From the NCBI GenBank assembly GCA_964479045.1, contig CAYZJI010000003.1:124001-188000 (forward strand): DNA of 64,000 nt, read 5' to 3'. This document shows positions 9,153-17,254 of this stretch, in pieces. Every line of letters starts with the position of its first letter. Position 1 is the stretch's first letter. Source of the DNA: 2-02-FULL-47-50 sp964479045. Its GTDB lineage: Bacteria; Pseudomonadota; Gammaproteobacteria; Eutrophobiales; Eutrophobiaceae. The position numbers were made by a program, and so were the translations under genes. Under the pieces are notes generated by a model. The model ran no database searches. It was not told where the DNA came from and worked only from the letters and a program-made list of their open reading frames with translations.

Positions 9153-10574
9153 ATGAATGACGACAGACATTTGAAAAGAAAGCCGGGGATGAGTCTCCGT
9201 TTTCGCCTGAACCTGTTTATCACCTTGTTGTTTCTGATGGTACTGGTCAGCGGCAGCATTTATGTGATTCACAATGCACGTCAGGCGGTCATGGATGAAG
9301 TCCGCGCCACGGCTTATCTTACCTTGCAGTTGATCAATATTGCCCTGTCCGACACAGCAGGCAGTAGTGATTCTGAACGGCAAAACCATGTACTGGAGCA
9401 GATTGCCGATCTTGAAAGTACACGGCACCTCAGTATTGAACTCTTCCGTACCCGGGATTCCTATCGCCGGGAACAGAGGGTAGCGGCGCAGGCGCCGGAA
9501 GAGACCCCTATCAATGCCAGTGCCCCGGGTTGGTTTGTAGAACTGGTCAAACCCTCAGCCATGGAATTCCGGCAGGTGGTTGATACGCCAGGTGATACCT
9601 TTACGGAAATCCTGATTCGCGCCAATCCTTCTGATGAAATCACGGAAGTGTGGCGGGAAACCCGGGGCGTATTGACCCTGATGCTGGTGTTTGTGCTGCT
9701 CGCCAATCTGCTGGTTTTCATTACGATAGGCTGGGGTCTTGCGCCACTCGAGAATATCCTGAAAGGACTGGAGGAAATTGAACATGGTGATTACCGGTTC
9801 AGATTAGCGGCTTTTGATCTTCCGGAACTGTCGCGGCTTTCAGAAAAATTCAATCTGATGGCGGAGCGCCTGCACCGCAGCCGCGAGGAAAACCGTTATC
9901 TCACCCAACGTTCACTGGCCATACAGGAAGATGAACGGCGCCGTCTGGCGCATGAACTGCATGATGAATTGGGGCAGTCCATCACCGCCATCAAGGCTGT
10001 TGCAGTGTCGATTGAAAAACAGTCCAGTACTGAACCTGAAGCCATCAGGGACAGTGCTGAGACCATCATCGAAGTATCAAACCGCATGTATGATGTGGCG
10101 CGCAACATGATGCGCCGGCTGCGTCCCCTGTCCATGGATGAATTCGGTCTGATTACCGCACTCCAGGACATGATCGACGACTGGAATTCACGGCATCAGG
10201 ATACGTTCTGCTATTTCAGTTTTGAAGGTGAAATGACGGGACTGGATGAAGAGATCAACATCAATCTTTACCGTATTGTGCAGGAAAGTCTGACCAATGT
10301 TGTCAAGCATGCGGATGCCAGCACAGTGAAGATAAACATTACTATTGTTGCGGACATGCTGGATGGGAAAAATTCACAATCCAGACATGTTATATTGATT
10401 ATCGAAGACAATGGCCGTGGATTCGACAAGCTGCAACCGCGCCACGGCCTTGGGTTATTGGGTATGCGTGAACGGGTCGAGTCTTTGGGTGGTACTTTCA
10501 CATTGAATTCCCGGCCCGGACACGGTGTCAAAATTGAAATACGAGTACCTTTGCAGGCTGAACAGAATCAATGA
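9153..10574 (+). CDS. Membrane sensor histidine kinase, NarX/UhpB (HisKA_3) type
   Basis: 473 residues: membrane helix about 18-40, periplasmic sensor region about 41-170 with no recognisable ligand domain, second helix about 172-194, HAMP about 195-248, then HisKA_3 with RRLAHELHDELGQS (phospho-accepting H270) and a HATPase domain with EDNGRGF and GLGLLGMRERV. The next gene, a NarL-type regulator, overlaps by four bases, so they form a cognate pair. The pair sits beside PQQ-alcohol-system genes and the AOR operon, as similar LuxR-type regulators do near alcohol dehydrogenase loci in other proteobacteria. The stimulus is unknown. Confidence 0.93.
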   Translation: MNDDRHLKRKPGMSLRFRLNLFITLLFLMVLVSGSIYVIHNARQAVMDEVRATAYLTLQLINIALSDTAGSSDSERQNHVLEQIADLESTRHLSIELFRTRDSYRREQRVAAQAPEETPINASAPGWFVELVKPSAMEFRQVVDTPGDTFTEILIRANPSDEITEVWRETRGVLTLMLVFVLLANLLVFITIGWGLAPLENILKGLEEIEHGDYRFRLAAFDLPELSRLSEKFNLMAERLHRSREENRYLTQRSLAIQEDERRRLAHELHDELGQSITAIKAVAVSIEKQSSTEPEAIRDSAETIIEVSNRMYDVARNMMRRLRPLSMDEFGLITALQDMIDDWNSRHQDTFCYFSFEGEMTGLDEEININLYRIVQESLTNVVKHADASTVKINITIVADMLDGKNSQSRHVILIIEDNGRGFDKLQPRHGLGLLGMRERVESLGGTFTLNSRPGHGVKIEIRVPLQAEQNQ

Positions 10575-11221
10575 CAGGTGAAAAACGCAAAATCAGGGTA
10601 TTACTGGCGGATGATCATGCAGTAGTCCGCGCCGGTTACCGCATGTTGTTGCGTAATTCCGAAGATATCGAAGTCGTCGCAGAAGCAGATTCCGGCGAAC
10701 GTGCCTGCAAGGCCTTTGCAGAATTACAGCCCGATGTCGTGGTCATGGATATCTCCATGCCGGGCATCGGCGGCCTCGAAGCAATACGCCGGATTGTTGC
10801 ACGGGACGCCACTGCCAGAATTCTTGTGTTCAGCATGCATGACGATACAGTATTCGTGGAACAGGCCCTGCAGGCAGGTGCACAGGGTTATCTGACCAAG
10901 AGCAGTGCGCCGGAAATCCTTGTGGAAGCGATCAAGGAACTGGCCAGTGGCAAGTCCCATATCGATTCAGAAATCGTACAGAAGCTGGCCTTTCAGAAAG
11001 CCCGCGGCAAGGACTCTCCATTTTCCAGTCTCTCGACCCGGGAGTTTGAAATTTTCTGTCTGTTGGCAGAAGGACTGAATACCAGCGAAATCGCCAAACG
11101 TCTGTCACTCAGTTACAAAACCGTGGCCAACTACAGCACTCAGATCAAAACCAAACTGGATGTGACCACCGTCGCCGAGATTGCCCGCCTCGCGATCAGA
11201 AATAACATTATCAATGCGTGA
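10571..11221 (+). CDS. NarL/FixJ-type response regulator
   Basis: 216 residues. Receiver domain with acidic pair D14/D15, phospho-acceptor D60 in VVVMDISMPG and K110 in YLTKS; LuxR-type helix-turn-helix at about 150-210 (LSTREFEIFCLLAEGLNTSEIAKRL is the conserved region). Start codon overlaps the kinase stop (ATGA). Likely targets by position are the PQQ-related genes at 11.3-13.2 kb or the AOR operon; that is inference. Its stop codon lies in the first unit of a heptamer repeat array. Confidence 0.94.
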   Translation: MTGEKRKIRVLLADDHAVVRAGYRMLLRNSEDIEVVAEADSGERACKAFAELQPDVVVMDISMPGIGGLEAIRRIVARDATARILVFSMHDDTVFVEQALQAGAQGYLTKSSAPEILVEAIKELASGKSHIDSEIVQKLAFQKARGKDSPFSSLSTREFEIFCLLAEGLNTSEIAKRLSLSYKTVANYSTQIKTKLDVTTVAEIARLAIRNNIINA

Positions 11222-11285
11222 AACGGGATTCGTGAAGCGTGAAGCGTTGTAACGAAAAACGCTTCACCAGATACGCTTCACGAGA
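11216..11285. repeat. Heptamer repeat array with inverted copy
   Basis: Consecutive 7-base units GCGTGAA, ACGGGAT, TCGTGAA, GCGTGAA, GCGTTGT, AACGAAA run from 11216; the complementary units (AACGCTT, TACGCTT) follow in the same period up to 11285. The TGA stop of the response regulator (11219-11221) is part of the first unit. The arms CGTGAAGCGT (11231-11240) and ACGCTTCACG (11273-11282) can pair. Lies between convergent genes. Confidence 0.75.
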
Positions 11286-11308
11286 CGATTAGCCTGTCGG
11301 CTAATCGT
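11285..11308. terminator. Perfect 10-bp hairpin between convergent genes
   Basis: ACGATTAGCC (11285-11294) and GGCTAATCGT (11299-11308) form a perfect stem with loop TGTC. It overlaps the last codons and stop of the beta-propeller gene read from the other strand. On the plus strand it is followed by TT only, so it is a weak intrinsic terminator or an mRNA 3'-end stabiliser. Confidence 0.5.
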
Positions 11309-12251
11309 TTACCACCACACCCCACGGGGCTTCACCGACCTTGATGGTTTTGATGACTTCATCCTTTTCGGTATCAATTACAGAAACCTGATTGTCCACG
11401 CCATCCGTGGTGTAGACCCGTTTGCCATCGCTGCTGACTGCAAGCCCCCAGACACGCTTGCCAACAGGAATTTTCTTTAATGTGGTCATGCTTTCAGTAT
11501 CGATCACAAAGATACTGTTGGCGCGGCCACCAGCAACATAGATTTTCTTTTCATCTTTGCTCAGGCGCACATCCTTGGGTTTGGCGTTTGGATCATCCAG
11601 TTTCACGACCTTGATAATCTCGTGTTTATCCATGTCAATTTTTTTGACTTCACCACTGATTTCAGAGGTGGCATAGGCGATCTTGCTGTCGGCGGTGAAT
11701 GTGGCATCACGTGGTCGTGCGCCCACCAGAATATTGGCAATGATGTTGTGTTCCGGCACGGCAATCACATGCAGCATGTTGCTGGATTCACTGGTGACCA
11801 TGACTTTCTTGCCATCCGGTGATATCGCCACACCTTCCGGTTCCAGACCCACCTGAATCTCTATGATTTTCTCCCCGCTTTTGGGATTGAAAGCCGTGGC
11901 CAGCCCGGCATCTTCATTGGAGATATAAAGATTTCCGTTCGGATGTACTGCAAAGGTTTCCGGGTCGGAACCGGCATTGAATTTACGTGCAACTTCCAGG
12001 GTTTTCGGATCAATCACGGCGACTGCGTCTTCGTCACCCAGCGCTACATAAACTTCACTGCCATCCGGTGCTACGCCGATGCCGCGCGGGCGTTTGCCGA
12101 CGTTGATGTCTTTCTCGACTTCAAGGGTTTCCGGATTGATCACGCTGACCGTGTCGCTTTTTTCATTGGTCACAAATATCCGGTGACTGGGCTCAGCCAT
12201 GACCGGTCCGGAGAGTAATATTCCGGCCATCAAAGTGTAAACATATTTCAT
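11301..12251 (-). CDS. Periplasmic YncE-like beta-propeller protein of PQQ-alcohol systems
   Basis: 316 residues: signal peptide (MKYVYTLMAGILLSGPVMA) followed by seven or so repeats of the YVTN type, such as KSDTVSVINPETLEVEKDI, GKRPRGIGVAPDGSEVYVA and VGARPRDATFTAD. This fits the 'PQQ-dependent catabolism-associated beta-propeller' family, which co-occurs with PQQ alcohol dehydrogenases. The function of that family is unproven. It lies downstream of the binding-protein gene on the minus strand; a Shine-Dalgarno (GGAGAT) precedes the ATG. Confidence 0.85.
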   Translation of the reverse strand: MKYVYTLMAGILLSGPVMAEPSHRIFVTNEKSDTVSVINPETLEVEKDINVGKRPRGIGVAPDGSEVYVALGDEDAVAVIDPKTLEVARKFNAGSDPETFAVHPNGNLYISNEDAGLATAFNPKSGEKIIEIQVGLEPEGVAISPDGKKVMVTSESSNMLHVIAVPEHNIIANILVGARPRDATFTADSKIAYATSEISGEVKKIDMDKHEIIKVVKLDDPNAKPKDVRLSKDEKKIYVAGGRANSIFVIDTESMTTLKKIPVGKRVWGLAVSSDGKRVYTTDGVDNQVSVIDTEKDEVIKTIKVGEAPWGVVVND

Positions 12252-12274
12252 TTGTGGTATCTCCTTAAGTGAAT

Positions 12275-12354
12275 AAGTAACGAGTTATGAGTAATGAGTG
12301 ACGAGAGATGAGTAACGAGTGAAATACATTAACTCATCCCTCGTCACTCATTAC
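12275..12354. repeat. Heptamer repeat array with 24-bp inverted copy
   Basis: Seven tandem 7-base units of the form GAGTNAY (AAGTAAC, GAGTTAT, GAGTAAT, GAGTGAC, GAGAGAT, GAGTAAC, GAGTGAA) occupy 12275-12323. Bases 12331-12354 are the inverted copy of 12291-12314 with very few mismatches, forming a long hairpin between the two minus-strand genes. The right arm ends at the stop codon of the binding-protein gene. Confidence 0.8.
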
Positions 12355-13166
12355 TATTTGGCACATTCGATGTTGCCGAGCGTATCAAGTTCATTGGGCT
12401 TGACCACTCCCGCTACCGGGGCTTCGCCGACAATTTCATCGTTTTCGACGAGCAGCAGGATCTGACGTAACTGGCCCGTAGCACGGAAGCTCATATCGGT
12501 CCCTTTCTGACCATCAAACACCAGATCATTTTTCAGAAAGGTGAGCAGCTTGCCGGCATCGGTAATTTTCTGGCGTGCTACCGTATCCGTGACCATTTTG
12601 ATAGCCGCCCAGCCGGCCCATGAAGCGTCATCCATTTTGACGTCATTGGCTTTGCGGAAACGGTTATTCAGTTCACGCGCGGCATATTTCTCGAAAGACG
12701 CATGCCAGGCTTGTGCCACAGCTTTGGAATCAGCCGATTTTTTCCGCCATTGCTCTTCAGAATCCAGTTTCATCTGTTTGCTGGGTGGAACATGCAGGGC
12801 ATTGGGCAGGCATAATGCACGCAGGCTGTCATCTTCAAGCGTGAGATTGAAAACAGCAACGTCCGGCAGTTTCTCGACCAGTTTGCGGTAGGCCTCCTGA
12901 TCGACAGCAGCAAAAACCGCCAGATAACCGGCATAATCCCTGTCCAGGACATCTGCCGGATTGACAGTATCAAGCGTATACGTCTGTCCCAGAAATTTCC
13001 CCTGCAGATTTGCCTCACTGAGGCCTTGCTGGAGGCCGAGGTAACTGTGTGTTGCTTTGTCCCCGGCATAGATAAATTTGTAGTTCATGGGCTCGGTTTG
13101 TGCTGTTGCCGGCGCAAACACGTTGAATATTGCAATTATCAGATTGACAAATATTACTTTTTTCAT
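12354..13166 (-). CDS. Periplasmic binding protein of PQQ-dependent alcohol dehydrogenase systems (short form)
   Basis: 270 residues from the ATG at 13166, which has GAGAG upstream and yields a signal peptide (MKKVIFVNLIIAIFNVFAPATA). The mature part resembles the ABC-type substrate-binding protein that accompanies PQQ alcohol dehydrogenases: LRALCLPNALHVPPSKQM in the middle and LRQILLLVENDEIV and DTLGNIECAK at the end. From memory of the family, full-length members are clearly longer; here the block that normally follows the VPPSKQM-like motif seems missing, and the text runs straight into the late helix AVAQAWHASFEKYAARELN. No matching ABC permease genes are present. Ligand unknown. Confidence 0.72.
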   Translation of the reverse strand: MKKVIFVNLIIAIFNVFAPATAQTEPMNYKFIYAGDKATHSYLGLQQGLSEANLQGKFLGQTYTLDTVNPADVLDRDYAGYLAVFAAVDQEAYRKLVEKLPDVAVFNLTLEDDSLRALCLPNALHVPPSKQMKLDSEEQWRKKSADSKAVAQAWHASFEKYAARELNNRFRKANDVKMDDASWAGWAAIKMVTDTVARQKITDAGKLLTFLKNDLVFDGQKGTDMSFRATGQLRQILLLVENDEIVGEAPVAGVVKPNELDTLGNIECAK

Positions 13167-13321
13167 GAGCAGCATTCTCTCAAGATGAATATGAATTTGA
13201 GTATTTGATGTCCTGGAGCGCAGATTGTTCAAAATTCTCTTGAAATTGAACAGGTTGCCGTTAAGGTATGATTCAGGAAAACAGCAGCCATCGGGAATAG
13301 TCCACGGACTCACCATGCCAA

Positions 13322-13350
13322 CAGATGATAATGATAACAATCATCATCTG
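13322..13350. promoter_or_regulatory. Imperfect palindrome, Fur-box-like
   Basis: CAGATGAT at 13322-13329 pairs with ATCATCTG at 13343-13350; the centre includes GATAATGATAA, which resembles half of the classic Fur site. It may serve either divergent transcript. The assignment to Fur is a guess from the motif. Confidence 0.35.
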
Positions 13351-13400
13351 AATTGAAATAGGAATATTGCCCGAATCGGAAAACCTTATTATCCTGTCAA

Positions 13401-13426
13401 CATATATGAAATTTGTCTCATATATG
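13401..13426 (+). promoter_or_regulatory. Candidate operator and -10 region of the AOR operon
   Basis: CATATATGA (13401-13409) and its exact inverse TCATATATG (13418-13426) are separated by eight bases. A TATAAT at 13440-13445 lies 14 bases further on, so the repeat would cover the -35 position, a usual place for a regulator. No good -35 hexamer is present, which suits an activator-dependent promoter. Prediction only. Confidence 0.45.
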
Positions 13427-13474
13427 ACTTTAGCAAGCATATAATAATGAGTGAGTTTTGAGGGAGATGCCCAG

Positions 13475-13954
13475 ATGCTCAAATCGCTGCAAATAGAACC
13501 TGAGAAGTGTACCGGTTGTTTACAATGTGAAATGGCCTGTTCCTATGAGGCCACCGGATTTTTCAACCCGGCCAAGTCCCGTATCAAGATTTTTACCTTT
13601 CACGAAGAAGGCCGTTTCGTTCCCTACACCTGCACACAATGCTCCGAAGCCTGGTGCATGCATGCCTGCCCGGTGGAGGCGATAGTCATCAACCAGTCCA
13701 CGGGCGCCAAAGAAGTGCTCGCGGATGTCTGCGTCGGCTGCAAGGTCTGTACGATTGCCTGTCCGTTTGGCACAGTGAATTACGATCAACAGACCAAGGT
13801 CGTTTATAAATGTGATCTATGCGGCGGAGATCCGGAGTGTGCAAAGGCCTGCCCGACACATGCGATTACCTATGTTGATGCGGACCATACTGGTCTTGAG
13901 CGTATGCGCGCTCATGCGGCAAAAAATCTACCACACGACAGTGCAAAGGCTTAG
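13475..13954 (+). CDS. aorA: Ferredoxin-like electron-transfer subunit of aldehyde oxidoreductase (AorA-type)
   Basis: 159 residues from the ATG at 13475, chosen because GAGGGAGA ends 7 bases upstream; a GTG 24 bases earlier is possible but has no such site. Four cysteine groups are visible: CTGCLQCEMAC, CTQCSEAWCMHACP, CVGCKVCTIACPFG and CDLCGGDPECAKACP, enough for four [4Fe-4S] clusters. In the Aromatoleum AorABC enzyme the equivalent small subunit passes electrons between the tungsten subunit and the FAD subunit. First gene of the operon, followed after 14 bases by the catalytic subunit. Confidence 0.9.
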   Translation: MLKSLQIEPEKCTGCLQCEMACSYEATGFFNPAKSRIKIFTFHEEGRFVPYTCTQCSEAWCMHACPVEAIVINQSTGAKEVLADVCVGCKVCTIACPFGTVNYDQQTKVVYKCDLCGGDPECAKACPTHAITYVDADHTGLERMRAHAAKNLPHDSAKA

Positions 13955-13968
13955 AGGAGGTTTGGACT

Positions 13969-15843
13969 ATGGCGTGGACAAGAAATGTAATGCGGGTGAA
14001 CCTGACCAAGGGCACCATCAAGAACGAACCTCTCAATATGAAATGGGCCATGGATTACCTGGGCCAGAGAGGGTTGGCAACCAAATATCTGGTTGAAGAA
14101 ATCGACCCCAAATGTGAGGCGTTGGGGCCGGACAATAAACTTATCATGACCACCGGGCCGCTCACAGGAACAATGGCCTCGACTGGCGGGCGATATTCAG
14201 TAGTCACCAAAAGCCCATTGACGGGTGCGATTGCCTGTTCCAACTCCGGCGGATTCATCGGTAATGAAATCAAGAATGCCGGCTGGGACATGATCATTTT
14301 TGAAGGCAAATCACCCAAACCGGTTTATCTCTATATCGAAAATGAAAAAGCCGAGCTGTTGACAGCAGACGATCTATGGGGCAAATCTGTCTGGGAAGCG
14401 GATGAAATGCTCCACAAGAAACACCAGGATCCTTTATTACGTGTGGCGATCGTAGGGCGTTCCGCCGAGCAGGGTTGTCTTTATGCAGCCATCATCAATG
14501 ATATGCACCGTGCCGCCGGACGTTCCGGTGTGGGTACTGTCATGGCATCCAAGAATCTGAAAGCAATCGCTGTGCGTGGCACCAAAGGTGTGGGCAATAT
14601 CAAGGATCCGATCGCGTTTATCAAAGCTACGCAGGCAGGCAAAAAAGTACTCGCCGATAATGCGGTTACCGGGCAAGGTCTGCCCAAGCTTGGTACACAA
14701 GTGTTGATGAACGTGATTAATGAAATCGGTGCCATGCCGACGCGCAACATGCGTGAAGTCCAGTTTGAAGGTGCCAGCAAGATTTCCGGTGAGGCCATGA
14801 CTGAACCGCGTGCATCAGATGGCAAACCCAACCTGACCACCAATGGCGCGTGTTTTGGTTGTACGATTGCCTGCGGCCGTATTTCAACCATTGATCGCAC
14901 CCATTTTACCATCCAGAACAAACCCCAATACTGGGGCAATTCCGGTGGGCTGGAATATGAAGCGGCCTGGGCGCTGGGTTCAGATACCGGGGTTGATGAT
15001 CTGGATGCGCTGACCTACGCCAACTTCCTGTGTAATGAAGATGGTTATGATCCAATTTCATTTGGCTCAACCGTTGCAGCGGCCATGGAGTTGTTTGAAA
15101 CCGGTGCCATTACGACCAAAGAAACGGGTGGAATGGAACTGAAATTCGGATCCGCCAAAGCACTGGCATGGTGTGCTGAAGTTGTCGCGACCGGCGAAGG
15201 CTTTGGCAAGGACCTTGGACTCGGTTCAAAACGTCTGTGTGAAAAATATGGCAAGCCGGAATTTTCCATGACGGTGAAAGGCCAGGAATTCCCGGCTTAC
15301 GATCCGCGTGGCATACAAGGCATGGGTCTCGCCTATGCCACTTCCAATCGTGGAGCCTGTCATTTGCGTGGCTATACCGTGGCTTCCGAAGTGCTCGGCA
15401 TACCGGTTAAAACGGATCCACTGGTGACCGACGGCAAGGCAGAACTGGTCAAGGCATTTCAGGATGCAACGGCTGCGGTGGACTCCACCGGCTTGTGTGT
15501 GTTTACGACGTTCGCCTGGACATTGGAGGATATTGCACCTCAGGTCAATGCTGCCTGCGAAGGCACCTGGACACCGGAAAAAATGATGGAAGTTGGCGAA
15601 CGTATCTGGAACATGGAACGTGATTTCAATATTGCGGCAGGGATCACCGGCAAGGATGATAATCTGCCCAAGCGTCTCGTCAAGGACATAAAAGCAGCGA
15701 CAGGTCCGGCCAAGGGACGTTTGAATGATCTCGATAAAATGCTGCCGGAGTATTATCAGATACGGGGCTGGAGCAAAGAAGGTGTTCCGACTCCGGACAC
15801 GCGCAAGCGTCTGGGCCTCAATCCCAAAGGCCTGGCGGCCTGA
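13969..15843 (+). CDS. aorB: Tungsten-containing aldehyde:ferredoxin oxidoreductase, catalytic subunit (AorB-type)
   Basis: 624 residues, normal for the family. The N-terminal domain (1-205) begins with the characteristic DYLGQRGLATKYL and has TTGPLTGTMASTGGRYSVVTKSP. Cysteines for the single [4Fe-4S] cluster are C295, C298 and C302 (CFGCTIAC) and C510 (STGLCVFTTF). Family members hold tungsten on two pterins and oxidise aldehydes to acids, or reduce acids when driven by low-potential donors. GAGGAGG is placed seven bases before the ATG. The neighbours give the AorABCD order, favouring an NAD-linked three-subunit enzyme over the simple archaeal type. Substrate range cannot be read from sequence. 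Confidence 0.93.
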   Translation: MAWTRNVMRVNLTKGTIKNEPLNMKWAMDYLGQRGLATKYLVEEIDPKCEALGPDNKLIMTTGPLTGTMASTGGRYSVVTKSPLTGAIACSNSGGFIGNEIKNAGWDMIIFEGKSPKPVYLYIENEKAELLTADDLWGKSVWEADEMLHKKHQDPLLRVAIVGRSAEQGCLYAAIINDMHRAAGRSGVGTVMASKNLKAIAVRGTKGVGNIKDPIAFIKATQAGKKVLADNAVTGQGLPKLGTQVLMNVINEIGAMPTRNMREVQFEGASKISGEAMTEPRASDGKPNLTTNGACFGCTIACGRISTIDRTHFTIQNKPQYWGNSGGLEYEAAWALGSDTGVDDLDALTYANFLCNEDGYDPISFGSTVAAAMELFETGAITTKETGGMELKFGSAKALAWCAEVVATGEGFGKDLGLGSKRLCEKYGKPEFSMTVKGQEFPAYDPRGIQGMGLAYATSNRGACHLRGYTVASEVLGIPVKTDPLVTDGKAELVKAFQDATAAVDSTGLCVFTTFAWTLEDIAPQVNAACEGTWTPEKMMEVGERIWNMERDFNIAAGITGKDDNLPKRLVKDIKAATGPAKGRLNDLDKMLPEYYQIRGWSKEGVPTPDTRKRLGLNPKGLAA

Positions 15844-15857
15844 TCCGGGGGTAAATC

Positions 15858-17132
15858 ATGGAACACATCATCATCGGCGCCGGTCCGGCGGGCGTTATTG
15901 CGGCCGAAACCTTGCGCAAGGTTGATCCGGGTTCACGTGTCACGCTCATAGGCGATGAGCCCGAGCCCCCCTATTCACGCATGGCATTACCTTATTACCT
16001 GATTGAAAAGATCAAGGAAGAGGGCACCTACCTGCGAAAAACCAGGACTCATTACGAGGACAAGGGTATTCGCCTCGTTCGCGATCGAGTCACACAAGTT
16101 GATCCCAAAAACAAAAAACTGAAACTGCAGAATGATGGTACGATCAGTTATGACCGGTTGCTTATTGCAACCGGATCACATCCCATACGTCCGCCCATTC
16201 CGGGCATGGATCTGCCGGGGGTGCATTCCTGCTGGACGCTGGAAGATGGCCGTGCCATAGCCAAAAAAGCAAAACCGGGTGCCACGGTTGTCCTGATGGG
16301 TGCAGGATTTATCGGCTGCATTATTCTCGAAGCGCTGGCATTGCGTGGAGTAAAGCTCACGGTGGTTGAAATGGGAGATCGCATGGTGCCACGCATGATG
16401 AATCAGGCGGCCGGCAACATGATCAAGCGCTGGTGCCAGGAAAAAGGCGTCACCGTACATACCTCAACCAAGGTAGAGGCCATTGAAAAAGGTGGCCTGA
16501 CCGGTCGTGGCAAACTCAAGGTGAGTCTTGGCAATGGTGAAGTGATCAAGGCTGATTTGGTCATCTCCGCAACCGGTGTCAGATCGAATATCCAGTTTCT
16601 GGAAGGCAGTGGTATCGGCACAGAGTTTGGTGTGCTGGTGAACGATCATTTGCAAAGCAATATTCCCGAAATCTATGCTGCAGGTGATGTTTGTCAGGGC
16701 AAGGATTTTTCTACAGGCGAATACAGTGTGCAGGCCATACAACCTACAGCCGCCGATCATGGCCGCGTTGCGGCAATGAACATGGCGGGCAAAAAAACCA
16801 TACATCAAGGCAGTGTGAACATGAACGTGCTGGATACCATGGGTCTCATATCCAGTTCCTATGGTTTGTGGATGGGTGTGGATGGCGGGGACTCAGTAGA
16901 ACTGAATGATCCCGCGCGTTATCGTTATCTCAGTCTGCAATTCCAAGATGATGTGCTGGTGGGCGCACAGGCGCTGGGCCTGACCAATCATGTGGGTGTA
17001 CTGCGTGGTCTCATTCAGACCAAATTGCATCTGGGCAAGTGGAAACATCATTTGATGAATGATCCAACCCGGTTGATGGAAGCTTATCTTGGTTCCACAC
17101 AGTCGATTGGTCATAATGCGGGTGTGATTTAA
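15858..17132 (+). CDS. aorC: FAD/NAD(P)-binding oxidoreductase subunit of aldehyde oxidoreductase (AorC-type)
   Basis: 424 residues. FAD site near the N-terminus (GAGPAGVIAAETL), a second Rossmann site for NAD at about 145-170 (VVLMGAGFIGCIILEAL), and the late FAD motif IYAAGDVCQG. It belongs to the pyridine nucleotide-disulphide oxidoreductase family, NirB/rubredoxin reductase branch, without a redox disulphide. As the third gene of the operon it matches AorC, which lets the Aromatoleum enzyme use NAD. Starts 14 bases after aorB. Confidence 0.88.
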   Translation: MEHIIIGAGPAGVIAAETLRKVDPGSRVTLIGDEPEPPYSRMALPYYLIEKIKEEGTYLRKTRTHYEDKGIRLVRDRVTQVDPKNKKLKLQNDGTISYDRLLIATGSHPIRPPIPGMDLPGVHSCWTLEDGRAIAKKAKPGATVVLMGAGFIGCIILEALALRGVKLTVVEMGDRMVPRMMNQAAGNMIKRWCQEKGVTVHTSTKVEAIEKGGLTGRGKLKVSLGNGEVIKADLVISATGVRSNIQFLEGSGIGTEFGVLVNDHLQSNIPEIYAAGDVCQGKDFSTGEYSVQAIQPTAADHGRVAAMNMAGKKTIHQGSVNMNVLDTMGLISSSYGLWMGVDGGDSVELNDPARYRYLSLQFQDDVLVGAQALGLTNHVGVLRGLIQTKLHLGKWKHHLMNDPTRLMEAYLGSTQSIGHNAGVI

Positions 17133-17141
17133 CCAACAATT

Positions 17142-17226
17142 CCCCTCCCCCTTGCAGGGGGAGGGTTTAGGGTGGGGGTGTAAGTTTTTTTAACCCTCAT
17201 CCCAACCTTCCCCCTGAGGGAGAAGG
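17142..17226. repeat. Paired G/C palindromes, gene-less relative of the DUF559 element
   Basis: A palindrome CCCTCCCCCT-TGC-AGGGGGAGGG followed by TTTAGGGTGGGGGTG lies at 17143-17180; an inverted, diverged partner (ACCCTCATCCCAACCTTCC and CCCTGAGGG) follows at 17192-17225. The same two-sided arrangement flanks the DUF559 gene at 23213-23661. It separates aorC from the MoaD-like gene. Confidence 0.75.
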
Positions 17227-17254
17227 AGACCTAGAACCTATATATTCAAGACTC

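Larger units (their letters stand above)
13167..13474. other. Divergent intergenic region of the AOR operon with two palindromes
   Basis: This 308-base AT-rich stretch holds no gene. It contains an imperfect palindrome at 13322-13350, a perfect 9-bp inverted repeat at 13401-13426, a TATAAT at 13440-13445 and a GAGGGAGA ribosome-binding site just before aorA. Confidence 0.7.
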
